Positions 9,084 through 17,941 of a stretch of DNA of 46,281 nt are shown here, in pieces. The translations under genes and the position numbers were made by a program. Numbering within the stretch: the stretch's first letter is position 1; every line of letters starts with the position of its first letter. Source of the DNA: JAWKOK01 sp963765875 (GTDB lineage Bacteria > Chloroflexota > Anaerolineae > Caldilineales > Caldilineaceae); the NCBI GenBank assembly GCA_963765875.1, contig CAVXYK010000009.1, positions 1 to 46,281 of the forward strand, written 5' to 3'. The notes beneath the pieces were generated by a model. The model saw only the letters and a program-made list of their open reading frames with translations. It made no database searches and was not told where the DNA came from.

Positions 9084-9857
9084 CTATTTTTTCACGTCGA
9101 CAAACTTAAAGATGCGGATTTCGCGTCTGAAGCGCGCCACCAACGTTTCGTTGTGTTCCATAGCCCCCGGCATGTTGGCGCTGATGTAGATGGGCGGCGT
9201 CTGGCCGCTCTCAGCCATCCGCCAAATTGCCTCGGTCAGCACAGCATTGAGGATGAACGCGCCGCTGACGGTCGAAGCGGGGCCGGTGCGCAGTCCGCTC
9301 TCGCCCACTGCAACCAACGAATCGCCCGGCACGCCCTTGTTGTCGATGACGATATCAGCGACATCGGTCAGCTTCTTGCCGTCGATACGCGGCGGCACGG
9401 TGGCTGCATAGTCGGCTGATACAATGGCGACGACGGTCGCTCCCGTCTCTGCGGCAGCGAGGGCTGTCTCCACGGGCGCGGCGTTGACGCCGCTGTTGGA
9501 GAAGATGAAGATCGTGTCGCGTTCAGACAGATCATAGCTTGACAACACGGCCGGTCCCATACCACGCGTGCGCTCAATCGCGGTGCTGGCTGCGGCGCTC
9601 TCGTGCAGCATGAGACCGCTGCTCAAGATCGGACAGACCGCGCCCAGCCCGCCAGCGCGGTAGTGGCCCTCCTCTGCCATCATGTGAGAGTGGCCAGTGC
9701 CGAAGAGGTAGATGAGTCCATCTTGCTCCAACGTGCTGACAACTGCTGCCGCTGCGGCGTCAATTGCCGTGGTCTGCGTCACCGTGATCTGATCAAGAAT
9801 GGCTCTGGTTGCGTTCATGTAGGCAAGCGCGCCTGATAGGCGCTTATTGTTCGTCAT
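9084..9857 (-). CDS. SIS-domain phosphosugar isomerase/binding protein (UPF0309 type)
   Basis: A 257-residue cytoplasmic protein with one sugar-isomerase (SIS) domain. The phosphosugar loop reads LFGTGHSHMMAEE near residues 51-63, and FSNSGVNAAPVE near 135-146 gives the second Ser-rich loop. The family groups with the UPF0309 sugar-isomerase-domain proteins, often found beside ABC sugar transporters and thought to isomerise or sense amino- or phosphosugars. ATG 9857 has GAGGA about 4 nt upstream. It is monocistronic here. Lying among uptake and sugar-acid genes, it probably handles the phosphorylated product of an imported sugar. Confidence 0.82.
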   Translation of the reverse strand: MTNNKRLSGALAYMNATRAILDQITVTQTTAIDAAAAAVVSTLEQDGLIYLFGTGHSHMMAEEGHYRAGGLGAVCPILSSGLMLHESAAASTAIERTRGMGPAVLSSYDLSERDTIFIFSNSGVNAAPVETALAAAETGATVVAIVSADYAATVPPRIDGKKLTDVADIVIDNKGVPGDSLVAVGESGLRTGPASTVSGAFILNAVLTEAIWRMAESGQTPPIYISANMPGAMEHNETLVARFRREIRIFKFVDVKK

Positions 9858-10450
9858 GATTCCTCACTGGTTGAAAGAGGTACATAGAGAATGACTGAAA
9901 GCACAACGGGATCATGACTTTTGTCGGTCACGCTGTTTGTAGGTTGACGAGATGGTACGGGTTTCGTAGGTACGGTTTGTAACCGCACGATCCGCGCGAT
10001 CTCCAGAGATGGCCGGAGTTTGTGTGGTTGCAAACCCATGCACATCAAGCTATGCGTTATGTCTAGCGTTGCCGTTGATTGCGGCAGGGATAAATCCCGC
10101 CGCTAACAGCGAAAAGCGCCCTCAGGCGCTAAATCTCAGCCGCTGAGGCGGCTTTTCGCTGTTAGCAGCCGGCTTCAGCCGTTGCTGCAAGTTCGTTCGC
10201 AACAGCGATCGTCTCAACATAACCTTAGCTTGATGCCGATGGGTTACAGACCGCACCTACAAAATGTTAACCAGGGACGAACCATGTCGAATTTCCCATA
10301 ATTGCCGGTGTCGTCCACGACTGCAAAACCCTCTGGAGCACGAGTTCAGAATGACATGTCACAAAGTGTCCGATAGCCAGAGCCGGACCCACAGAAGTCA
10401 TGTTTTCATAGTGTCTTCAGCTTGGCGGGTTCCGGATTCGAGAAGGCGAC
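9858..10450. repeat. Structured intergenic region with nested inverted repeats
   Basis: This 593-bp gap holds no convincing gene. An outer imperfect inverted repeat pairs 9966-9983 (GTAGGTACGGTTTGTAAC) with 10243-10260, 16 of 18 matching. Inside it a perfect 16-bp repeat pairs 10102-10117 (GCTAACAGCGAAAAGC) with 10151-10166, and its loop holds a further weaker stem around CCTCAGG and CTGAGG. The 295-bp unit could be a small non-autonomous repeat or a transcribed hairpin. No flanking target duplication was found. The 3' end of the AroE-like gene is at 10451. Confidence 0.55.
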
Positions 10451-11395
10451 TCACCCACAAATGGCATTGGCGGCTGCGGCAAAGCGGACGAACTGCTCGC
10501 CTGCGATCTCCATATGCAGCACCCGATTGATCACCTGCGACCAACCGTGCAGAAAATAGACCCGGCCATCCTCGACACGTAGACGTCTGGACGTCTGCTG
10601 TGCCAAGGCCTGATGCATGAAGTCCAACTCGCCGCGATAGTTCAGCTCCCAGGCGATGCCATTGCGGGGAAAACGGGCAGCGTTGCTGATCGGCGAGCCC
10701 GGCCGGTCCTTGCCCAGCCCGGTTGCGTTGATGACCATGCTGCCGTCCGGCAATGTTTCCATCAGCCGGTCGTTGATCGAAACATCCCGACTGAGCACAT
10801 ACTCGAAATTGATGTCGGTCTGTTGGCCCTCGACCATCGCACGCAGCTTGTCCAGCCGAGATTGCAGCAGATCGACAACGACAACACGCTGAGGTCGGTC
10901 GCCGGCATCCGGTCGAGTGATGAAGTGCAGGCTGATGGCCGAGGCCGCGCCGCCCGCGCCCAGACAGAGCAGATGCCCACCGGATTGCCCGAAATAGTCG
11001 GCCTCCAGCATGACATCAAGGGTCAACCGCGTGGCAATGGGATCGGTGGCATCGCCTACCAGCTTGCCATCCCATTTCGAGATGCTGGAGACCTCGTTCA
11101 ACGTCCGGGCATCGGAGCCCAGTTCATCAAATAGGTCTCGGGCGCTTTCGAGGAGATCGATCTTGTGGGTTGTCACCAGCGCGCCCAGAGAGAGCGGATC
11201 GTGTTTGATGTGCTCGACCACCTGGCGATAGGCTGCGGGGTCGGCGTGCAACGGCAAGTCGACGCCCTCGAAGACGACATCAGGGCGCTCCAGCACGCTC
11301 ATCCAATCCGGCCATACCGTCCGTGCCGACGACTGGCCGGTCGTTACGCCGATGAAGTAGAACGTGGGCCTTCTTCTTGCGCTTAGATCGAGCAT
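10451..11395 (-). CDS. Shikimate dehydrogenase-like NAD(P)-dependent oxidoreductase
   Basis: A 314-residue soluble enzyme of the AroE superfamily. The substrate-binding N-terminal half contains LGALVTTHKIDLLE (near residues 91-104), the counterpart of the AroE NVTxPxK motif. The Rossmann half has CLGAGGAASA (about 184-193) as dinucleotide loop, and INATGLG near 264 matches the AroE loop VNxTPxG. It is longer than typical AroE (about 270) and lies in a sugar-catabolic cluster, so it more likely oxidises a sugar-derived polyol or acid than acts in aromatic synthesis. ATG 11395 has GGAG 6 nt upstream. It follows the aldo/keto reductase by 17 nt and is probably co-transcribed. Confidence 0.78.
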   Translation of the reverse strand: MLDLSARRRPTFYFIGVTTGQSSARTVWPDWMSVLERPDVVFEGVDLPLHADPAAYRQVVEHIKHDPLSLGALVTTHKIDLLESARDLFDELGSDARTLNEVSSISKWDGKLVGDATDPIATRLTLDVMLEADYFGQSGGHLLCLGAGGAASAISLHFITRPDAGDRPQRVVVVDLLQSRLDKLRAMVEGQQTDINFEYVLSRDVSINDRLMETLPDGSMVINATGLGKDRPGSPISNAARFPRNGIAWELNYRGELDFMHQALAQQTSRRLRVEDGRVYFLHGWSQVINRVLHMEIAGEQFVRFAAAANAICG

Positions 11396-11412
11396 CGTAT
11401 CTCCGTATGCAC

Positions 11413-12345
11413 TTAACCGCCGGTCACTGAACCGGCCCGACGAAAGATGTGTCGCAGTTTCTCAACCACGTCGTGGGGCAGAGGCGGGCGGGTGAGTGAA
11501 TCGATATTTTCCTGAAGGTGGGCGGCATTGCCTGTGCCGGAGAGCACGACATCCACGCCGGGCTCATAGCGGCAGAAGCGATAGGCTGCGTCAACTACTG
11601 AAACGGCATCCGAATCTGTCATCACAAAGCCAAGCGGATCCGCCATATCAATATCGTCAGGATCCAGTTCGCCGAGATCGATCAGCTCTTGAAGCGCGGC
11701 CTTCAGCTTGTCAGGACGACTGAGGGCCCGACGAACGGCAAACATAATCTGAACGGCTACATTCTGCGACAGAGTCTGTGGAAAGACTTCCTGACGAGCC
11801 GTCTGATTCAGGATGTTGAAGCCGACCATGACCACATCCCAGAGATCGTCCGGAAGCGACAGGCGCAACATCTGATGCTTTGTGTCTTCGCCGAACATCT
11901 CTGAAACGCCGATAAATCGAATCTTGCCCTCGTCGCGCAGGTCAAAAAAGGTCGGCAAAATCTGATCACGCAGCATCGGGTAGTCAGCCGCTACGACACC
12001 GTGCAGATTGTAGATGTCAATGTAGTCGGTGTTCAGTCGGGTGAGGCTGGCTTCCACGCCCTCGCGTACCAGCGCCGGACTGATCTGGCGACGATAGCTC
12101 TTCTTGGTGGAGATGACGACCTGGCTGCGGTCGACGCCACGCAGGGCTTCACCGACAAACGACTCGGTCTGGTACGCCTCGGCCGTGTCAAGAAAATTGA
12201 CGCCGGCGTCCAGGGCCTGGCGCACGATGGCGATGGATTCCGCCTCGGTGCGATCCGTATTTTTGCCGATGCGGCTGGGTCCGCCGCATCCAAGCCCCAT
12301 AACGCTCACGCGTAGGCCGGTGCGGCCGAAGGTTGTGTAGTCCAT
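11413..12345 (-). CDS. Aldo/keto reductase
   Basis: A 310-residue TIM-barrel NADPH oxidoreductase. The catalytic tetrad is visible: D53 and Y58 in FLDTAEAY, K81 in VISTKKS, and a His in IYNLHG (near 115). The start FGRTGLRVSVMGLGCGG is typical of the AKR sugar-dehydrogenase/auxin-induced group. It probably interconverts a sugar aldehyde or keto group and its alcohol. ATG 12345 has AGGAC about 9 nt upstream. It lies between the URO-D-family gene (136-bp gap) and the AroE-like gene (17-bp gap), which fits one catabolic operon on the minus strand. Confidence 0.9.
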   Translation of the reverse strand: MDYTTFGRTGLRVSVMGLGCGGPSRIGKNTDRTEAESIAIVRQALDAGVNFLDTAEAYQTESFVGEALRGVDRSQVVISTKKSYRRQISPALVREGVEASLTRLNTDYIDIYNLHGVVAADYPMLRDQILPTFFDLRDEGKIRFIGVSEMFGEDTKHQMLRLSLPDDLWDVVMVGFNILNQTARQEVFPQTLSQNVAVQIMFAVRRALSRPDKLKAALQELIDLGELDPDDIDMADPLGFVMTDSDAVSVVDAAYRFCRYEPGVDVVLSGTGNAAHLQENIDSLTRPPLPHDVVEKLRHIFRRAGSVTGG

Positions 12346-12481
12346 CGATATTTGTCCTTGATTGAAAAAGGTTCTCTTGTGAATTGCTCACGGCATTACA
12401 TGGCAGGGCGTGCTGCCGGTTTCCCGTAGGGCGGAATGGACTTCAGCCTGGCCAAGCAAGGCTGGAGCCAAGCCGGCTTGC

Positions 12482-13610
12482 TTAACGATATCGACCAAAT
12501 TCACGGGCCGCATCGTACAGCGCAAACAGATTCTCCGGCGGTACATCCACCTGCAGATGATTGGCCGGAGCCAGGATGTAGCCGCCGCCGGGCGATAGCT
12601 GCTCGATGCGCTGCTTGACTTCGTCAACAATGCCTTCAGCCGGCCCCTGCATGGTGGTGCGGATATCGATGCCGCCCAGGAGAGTCAATCGATCGCCGAC
12701 CTCCACCTTGACGGCCGCCATGTCGGTGGCCGGCAGCGGCTCCAGCGGATGGAAGACGTCAACCCCCATGTCGACGTAGCGAGAGAGCAACGGAGCCATA
12801 GCGCCATCCGAATGAGCGACGACCTTGATGTGCGGAGACTGGGCCTTGATATTCGCAATCAGTTTTGTGTACGGTTCCAGGAAGAATTGGTCGAACATGG
12901 AGGCGGAGATGATCAGGCCGTTGTTGCCGGCGAAGTCGTCGCCGGGCAGTTCCAGCAGGTCCAGATCGTCGCCGGCGATGTCGAGAAAACGTTCGATTAG
13001 CGCACTGTAGCAATCGACCAGTCGACCGATCAGCGTGTGCACAAGTTCTGGGTCCAGCACCATGTCCATGAGCAGTTGTTCATGCTTGCGCAGCGACTGG
13101 GCCATCTCGAAGAGGCCATAGGAGGCAACGGCACGACCGGCAATGGCGTAGGGCAGAGTCCAGTGCTCTGATCTCGGCCACCCGGGTCCGGATTGCCTCG
13201 GCCTCTACATATTCATCCGGCGTCGGCAGATCGAAGTTTGCGATCTCTTCTGCTGTTGCAGACTCAAGCGGGAAGACGGAGGCAGTGCGATAGAGCCCGG
13301 CCTTGCGCCATTGCAGCCCCCATCGGTCGAAGCCATTGTCATCGATATGGGCTGTGCCTGCGGTCACGCCCGGATCGACGTGGCGGATATCGACGCCCAA
13401 GCGTTCAAGCAGCCGATCATCGTAATAATTGACTGAGTGCAGCAGGTCGGGGCGGAAGGGTTGCACCTGGGCCCAACCAAGCTCGTCAAGCACATTGAAG
13501 TAAAGTTTGTCGGTGATGCCGAACCAACTACCCCACAGTGCCAACGGTACGCGATCCGGCTCTTCATGGGCAATGGTTGCAAGTACGCGTTCACTCGGGG
13601 CATAGGGCAT
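12482..13610 (-). CDS. Uroporphyrinogen decarboxylase-family protein (frame broken near 13153)
   Basis: About 375 residues in two frames. The first part starts at ATG 13610 (GAGGA upstream): SERVLATIAHEEPDRVPL is the hallmark N-terminus of URO-D-family proteins. It ends out of frame after VAEIRALDSAL. The second part continues as PYAIAGRAVASYGLFEMAQS and runs to TAA at 12482, including PHIKVVAHSDGAMAPLLSRY and LLGGIDIRT, typical of the methyltransferase-like branch of the family (MtaA/CmuA relatives). One base is missing near 13150-13156. Members outside haem synthesis often act on methyl-corrinoid substrates, but here the gene sits with an aldo/keto reductase and an AroE-like enzyme, so its reaction is unclear. 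Confidence 0.83.
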
Positions 13611-13682
13611 TTGGGATTCCTCATGCTGATCGGAATGGTTCTATCTAATATTGGCAGCGTACTGCAAGAGACCCAGAGCGTC

Positions 13683-14019
13683 AAATGAATAGGGTGTGTT
13701 CGAAACGAGTTGAAAGTACCGCATAGGGACATGGCATTCCCCGCAGACCCGTAGTTGACGAATGCCGTTTCAAACCTTGAGACTGGCTCCGCAACCGCAC
13801 AACGCTTCTTGGAATGTCTTGTCCGCTTATCAACAAGCCTCGAAGGTTGCCACGCACGGACAAGGCATTCCTAGGGCCGTTTGAACAACGCGGACGATGC
13901 GTGGCAATTTGGAACCGTCTGGTCAGAGGCATGTTTGACAGGGAATGCCATGTCCCTACACATCTCAACTCATTTTGTTTGCGAAGCAGGCGCACGGCGC
14001 CAACACACCCAAATGAATA
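13683..14019 (+). mobile_element. MITE-like element, copy 1, with 9-bp target duplication
   Basis: The element spans 13692-14010 (319 bp) and begins GGGTGTGTT and ends AACACACCC. It is flanked by perfect 9-bp direct repeats AAATGAATA (13683-13691 and 14011-14019). Inside are four related near-palindromic 15-16-mers: 13726-13741 (GGGACATGGCATTCCC), 13811-13825, 13857-13871 and 13941-13956, alternating in orientation. The ends are partly inverted copies of each other; the right end carries about 24 extra bases (GCGAAGCAGGCGCACGGCGC region). A frame of about 100 codons crosses the element on the minus strand and has a counterpart in copy 2, but it looks like a by-product of DNA identity. No transposase is encoded, so it would be mobilised in trans. 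Confidence 0.85.
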
Positions 14020-14516
14020 TTAGGGCAAGATTACACCCCGATCTGGGGATCGCACTCTTCACCAAGGATTGCCCCGATCTCAGATAGACCCCTGGGGCAA
14101 TCGTGTCCGATTTCGACCCACCGATGCCGCCCCAAAATTGACCGGACGAACAAGACTTTCTGCCCATGTCCATACGGTGTCTACATCTGATTTTATGATA
14201 GAAAAACGATTATTGCGGGTAGGCATCGGGTATGCTACAATCACGCCGATGAATCCTTGGATCCGCTAATCGAACAATATTGAGCAATGACCATAGTCTT
14301 TCGGTTATCCTCCCCGCTCGCATTGCGCGATTCCTAAAATAGCGTTGGTGGTTCTCTGTTATTCATTTTGTTCCGGCGTTCGTGCTCTCCGATGTTCAAC
14401 AAGGCCAACTACGTGGGTTGGCAAGCCAACACAAAGAAGTTACTTCCTGCGGTCGTTGTTGAAGCGTCTTGCAATCATATCTTTTTCACCATCATGAGCG
14501 GACTTGGAGGTACGTA
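14020..14516 (+). promoter_or_regulatory. Operon B upstream region with sigma-70 promoter at 14213-14241
   Basis: A strong promoter reads TTGCGG (14213-14218), a 17-bp spacer, and TACAAT (14236-14241) preceded by TGC, an extended -10. Transcription would start near 14248, leaving a leader of about 270 nt before the permease ATG at 14517. AAACGATT at 14204-14211 matches the loose LacI-family core AAnCGnTT just upstream of the -35 box. The leader contains GTTGGCAAGCCAAC, a short perfect stem, but no riboswitch or gene that I can recognise. Confidence 0.6.
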
Positions 14517-15485
14517 ATGGCAGTATCAGCTGATCCTGCCTCAGCTACGGGAGGCTCTATCCGGGTGCCACTATGGGCTCGAGCCATTGGTATTCAGTCA
14601 TCCCGGAAAGCTCGTGAGGCCAAGTGGGGCTATATCTTCCTTACGCCCTGGCTGCTGGGGTTGGCTATCTTCATTCTGGGACCGATCATTGCGTCGGCCT
14701 ATTTCAGTCTCACGCAATACTCAATTGTGAAACCACCTGAATTTGTCGGGCTTGATAACTACGTCACGGCATTCACTGATGATTCGCTCTTCTGGTCTTC
14801 ACTAGGACGAACGTTTCGGTACGCCTTGGTCGTGGTCCCGTTAGGTCTGTTAGGGTCGCTAGGGCTGGCCCTTCTGCTTAACCAGGGGTTGAAGGGTTCG
14901 AATATCTTTCGAACCCTCTTCTTTCTGCCCAGTCTGACGCCGGCCGTGGCCCTGGCGCTGCTCTGGACCTGGCTCTTTCATCCCAGTGTCGGCCCCATCA
15001 ACGTGGCTCTGGCCTGGTTCGGTATCGATGGCCCAGGCTGGCTGGCGGACAAGGACTGGGCACTTACCGCGCTGGTCATCATCAGCCTGTGGGCCGTCAT
15101 TGGCGGCAGTCAGATGCTGATTTTTCTTGCCGGTTTGCAAGGGGTTCCCCAGGAATTCTATGAGGCGGCCGAGATCGACGGCGCCGGCGCCTGGGCTCGT
15201 TTCCGGAACGTGACACTGCCGCTGATCACGCCGACCCTCTTCTTCAATCTGGTGCTGGGGATCATCGGCGCGCTCAAGGTCTTCACCCTGGCCTTTGTGG
15301 CCACGCTAGGCGGTCCATCCTATGCCACGTGGTTCTACGCGCTGCATATCTACCGTCAAGCGTTCGAATATTTCCGCATGGGCTATGGTTCGGCCCTGGC
15401 CTGGATATTCGTCGTGATTCTACTCTTCTTCACCTTGATCCAGCTTTGGCTCTCCAAGCGCTGGGTCTATTACGCGGGGGATTGA
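14517..15485 (+). CDS. Sugar ABC transporter permease, MalF/UgpA type (operon B)
   Basis: A 322-residue membrane protein. A cytoplasmic N-terminus of about 40 residues precedes the first helix (YIFLTPWLLGLAIFILG), followed by the family motif SLTQYSIVKPPEFVGLDNY. The EAA loop reads FYEAAEIDGAGAW and VTLPLITP near residues 217-242. It ends with KRWVYYAGD, as in MalF-type CUT1 subunits. ATG 14517 is chosen because GGAGG (14506-14510) lies 6 nt upstream. It is the first gene of operon B and is followed 5 nt later by its partner permease. Confidence 0.93.
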   Translation: MAVSADPASATGGSIRVPLWARAIGIQSSRKAREAKWGYIFLTPWLLGLAIFILGPIIASAYFSLTQYSIVKPPEFVGLDNYVTAFTDDSLFWSSLGRTFRYALVVVPLGLLGSLGLALLLNQGLKGSNIFRTLFFLPSLTPAVALALLWTWLFHPSVGPINVALAWFGIDGPGWLADKDWALTALVIISLWAVIGGSQMLIFLAGLQGVPQEFYEAAEIDGAGAWARFRNVTLPLITPTLFFNLVLGIIGALKVFTLAFVATLGGPSYATWFYALHIYRQAFEYFRMGYGSALAWIFVVILLFFTLIQLWLSKRWVYYAGD

Positions 15486-15490
15486 AATCC

Positions 15491-16405
15491 ATGGCGGAAC
15501 AAAGCAATGTACTCACCGAAGTCAGCCAGCCTCGAAAGTTGAGAACCAATACCTTCGGCCGTACCACGCAACGGCGTGTGAATGCGGTCATGATCTATAC
15601 GTTCATGATTGTGCTGGCGATAATCTTCATGTTTCCGTTCTTCTGGACCGTATCCAGTTCGCTGAAAGAGCCCTTTGAACTGATGACCTTTCCACCGACC
15701 TGGTTACCTGCAGAGCCGCAGTGGGGAAACTACGCACGAGTGCTCGAAAAGGCGCCATTTGTACGTTGGGCCATGAACACCCTCTTTGTGGTCACCATTT
15801 CGACGCTGGGGACGGTCCTCTCTGCGTCCATCGTGGCCTACTCGTTTGCCCGTTTTGAGTATCCGGGACGAGAAGTCCTATTCATCATAACGTTAGCAAC
15901 CATGATGTTGCCGGCCCAGGTGACGTTGATTCCTCAGTTCATTCTCTTCAACAAGCTTGGTTGGATCAACACGCTCTATCCACTGTGGGTCCCCTTTGTT
16001 TTCGGCGGCGGCGCTTTCTTCATTTTCCTACTGCGGCAATTCTTCCGCACATTGCCGCGTGAGTTGGATGAGGCAGCACTGATCGATGGCGCTAGTTATT
16101 GGCGCATCTTCGTTTCTATCATGTTACCGCTGGCCAAGCCGGCGCTGGCAACCGTGGCGGTACTCTCGTTCATCAATCATTGGAACGATTTTGTCAATCC
16201 ACTGATCTATATCAACTCGCCTGATAAATTTACACTTGCGCTGGGATTGAACTACTTCAAGAACGTGCCGGAAGGAGCCGGCCTGCCAACGCAACATTTG
16301 CTCATGGCGGCCTCGGTCATGGTCATTATCCCGGTGTTGGTTCTATTCTTTGTTGCCCAGCGCTACTTTGTTCAAGGTATCGCACTCTCGGGTATTAAGG
16401 GGTGA
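15491..16405 (+). CDS. Sugar ABC transporter permease, MalG type (operon B)
   Basis: A 304-residue membrane protein pairing with the 14517-15485 permease. The first helix is VMIYTFMIVLAIIFMFPFFW, followed by SSLKEP. The EAA loop reads LDEAALIDGASYW and IMLPLAKP. The C-terminus FVQGIALSGIKG is typical. ATG 15491 is chosen: an upstream in-frame ATG would overlap the first permease deeply, and GGGGGA lies about 9 nt before this codon. The 5-nt gap indicates translational coupling. A perfect stem-loop follows the stop directly. Confidence 0.93.
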   Translation: MAEQSNVLTEVSQPRKLRTNTFGRTTQRRVNAVMIYTFMIVLAIIFMFPFFWTVSSSLKEPFELMTFPPTWLPAEPQWGNYARVLEKAPFVRWAMNTLFVVTISTLGTVLSASIVAYSFARFEYPGREVLFIITLATMMLPAQVTLIPQFILFNKLGWINTLYPLWVPFVFGGGAFFIFLLRQFFRTLPRELDEAALIDGASYWRIFVSIMLPLAKPALATVAVLSFINHWNDFVNPLIYINSPDKFTLALGLNYFKNVPEGAGLPTQHLLMAASVMVIIPVLVLFFVAQRYFVQGIALSGIKG

Positions 16406-16409
16406 TGCT

Positions 16410-16449
16410 TGCTGCTTGCTGCGTGATGCGTATCACGCAGCAAGCAGCA
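16410..16449 (+). terminator. 18-bp perfect stem-loop between permease and binding protein genes
   Basis: Left arm 16410-16427 (TGCTGCTTGCTGCGTGAT), loop GCGT, right arm 16432-16449. It starts 4 nt after the permease stop and ends about 50 nt before the ribosome site of the binding-protein gene. There is no T-run. It may protect or process the mRNA so that permeases and binding protein are expressed at different levels. Confidence 0.68.
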
Positions 16450-16509
16450 CGTACCATTCGTCACGTTTCACGTCTACCTACAGTTCCACCATTCACAAGG
16501 AGAATGAAG

Positions 16510-17848
16510 ATGACCGAAAAACGCACGATTTCTCGCCGACGCATGTTGCAGGTGATGGGCATGGCCACGGCCGGCGCAGCCCTGGCCGCTTGTGCCGCAC
16601 CGGCTGCACCATCCGCCGATGGCGGTGACGCCGCAGCGCCCAGCGAAGCCAAGAAGGCGATTAGCATTGCCACCTATGCCTCCCCGGTCAATGACTGGCA
16701 ACGCGACACGGCGGCTGCATGGGCCGAGGCAAACCCGGACGTCGACTTGACCATCGACGCCATTGTCTATGGCGAGATGAACAAGAAGCAACAGGCCGCC
16801 ATGGCCACCAACACGCTGTGGGATGTCTCGTTCAGCGGTGTCAAATGGTTCCCCTTCCTGGTCAACAGCCGGCGCCTTCATCTCGCTGGATGATTGGGTC
16901 GCTCAGGAAGATCCGGGCATGGATGACTTCTTCCCGGCCGCGCTATCGGGCAGCAGCTTCGAGGGCCAGCTCTATGGTCTGCCCTATCTGATGCATCCCG
17001 GCAACCCGGCTTTGATCATCTTCAACCTGGATCTGTTGGATGCCAAGGGCCTGGAAGTGCCGGCAGACAACAACTACACCACGGAAGAGTATGGTCTGCT
17101 GGCTTCAGCGGCCGCCGATCCCGACAATCAGATCTTCGGTACCAACCTGATGCCGGGCAACTACTATGACCACTGCTCCTTCGCCCGCACCTACGGCGGA
17201 GATATCCTGGACGAAACCCAGGATAACTTCACCTTCAACGTCGATCCGGCTTCCATCGAAGCGGCCAAGTGGGTGACATCGCTGCGCACCGAATTGGGCG
17301 CAGCGCCGAACCGCGCCGAGGCTGAGGGGCTGGAATTCTCCGCCGGCAATATGGCCACAGCTACGGCCGGCGTCTATTCTGTTGACGGCCTGGAAGAGAC
17401 CATCGCTGATCGCTTCAAGTATGACATCCGTCTCTTCCCCAACAGCCCGGACCACGAGCGCGGCTATCAAGGCTTCGTAGAATGCTTCTCGGTTGCCGCT
17501 CAGTCCGAGCATCCGGCCGAGGCCTATTCGCTGGCCATGGCCGAGAGCTCGAAAGATGCCGCTCTTGAGGCCACGATCAACGGCGTGAGAATGCCTGGAC
17601 CGCGCGCAAGCATCTGGGCCGATCCAGGGGTGCAGGAGGTTTCACATCCGATCATGGCAGACGCTGCGGCGTGGATGACCAGCCAGGACGGTCCCTTCCC
17701 GCACCCGTCCAACCTGCGCTTCCAGGAGCTGCAGGACACCTGGGCCAACACCAGCCAGGAACTCTTCTATGGCGAGGTTGGCTTTGAAGAGGGAATGGAG
17801 AACGTCCAGACCGCGTGTCAGGAGATCATGCAGATCCCGCGTGCGTAA
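16510..17848 (+). CDS. Extracellular sugar-binding Tat lipoprotein (operon B; frame broken near 16870)
   Basis: Family-1 solute-binding protein of about 445 residues. ATG 16510 is preferred to ATG 16504 because AGGAG ends 7 nt before it. The signal holds a twin-arginine motif (SRRRML) and a lipobox LAAC, so export through Tat followed by lipidation is likely. The first frame ends after FLVNSRRLHLAG. One extra C near 16869-16870 shifts it; the correct continuation is SGAFISLDDWVAQEDPG, running to TAA at 17848. Later stretches such as GMENVQTACQEIMQIPRA are typical of the C-terminus. It delivers substrate to the permease pair just upstream. Confidence 0.88.
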
Positions 17849-17863
17849 TGCTGAACTGAGGAA

Positions 17864-17917
17864 ATGAAAAAAGGAGTGGTTTGTCCCAGGCCTGGGACAA
17901 ACCACTCCTTTTTTCAT
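17864..17917. terminator. 54-bp perfect palindromic terminator
   Basis: A perfect palindrome centred at 17890/17891, with an A-tract on the left arm and a T-tract at the right arm (CCACTCCTTTTTTC). This is the structure of a bidirectional intrinsic terminator. It lies 16 nt after the binding-protein stop and 25 nt before the dehydratase gene. Read-through would still allow the downstream gene to be expressed, at lower level. Confidence 0.8.
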
Positions 17918-17941
17918 GGTCAACTATTAGAGGAGAATCCA

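Noticed and set aside
10102..10166. Possible tRNA-like or riboswitch fold
   Set aside because: The stem is a simple long hairpin with no cloverleaf, CCA end or known riboswitch core.
9966..10260. CRISPR-like repeat
   Set aside because: The repeats are inverted and nested, not regularly spaced direct repeats, and no cas gene is near.
13692..14010. Small gene in the element copy
   Set aside because: The frame is shared by both copies only as far as the DNA is alike; there is no ribosome site or known domain, so it is treated as non-coding repeat.
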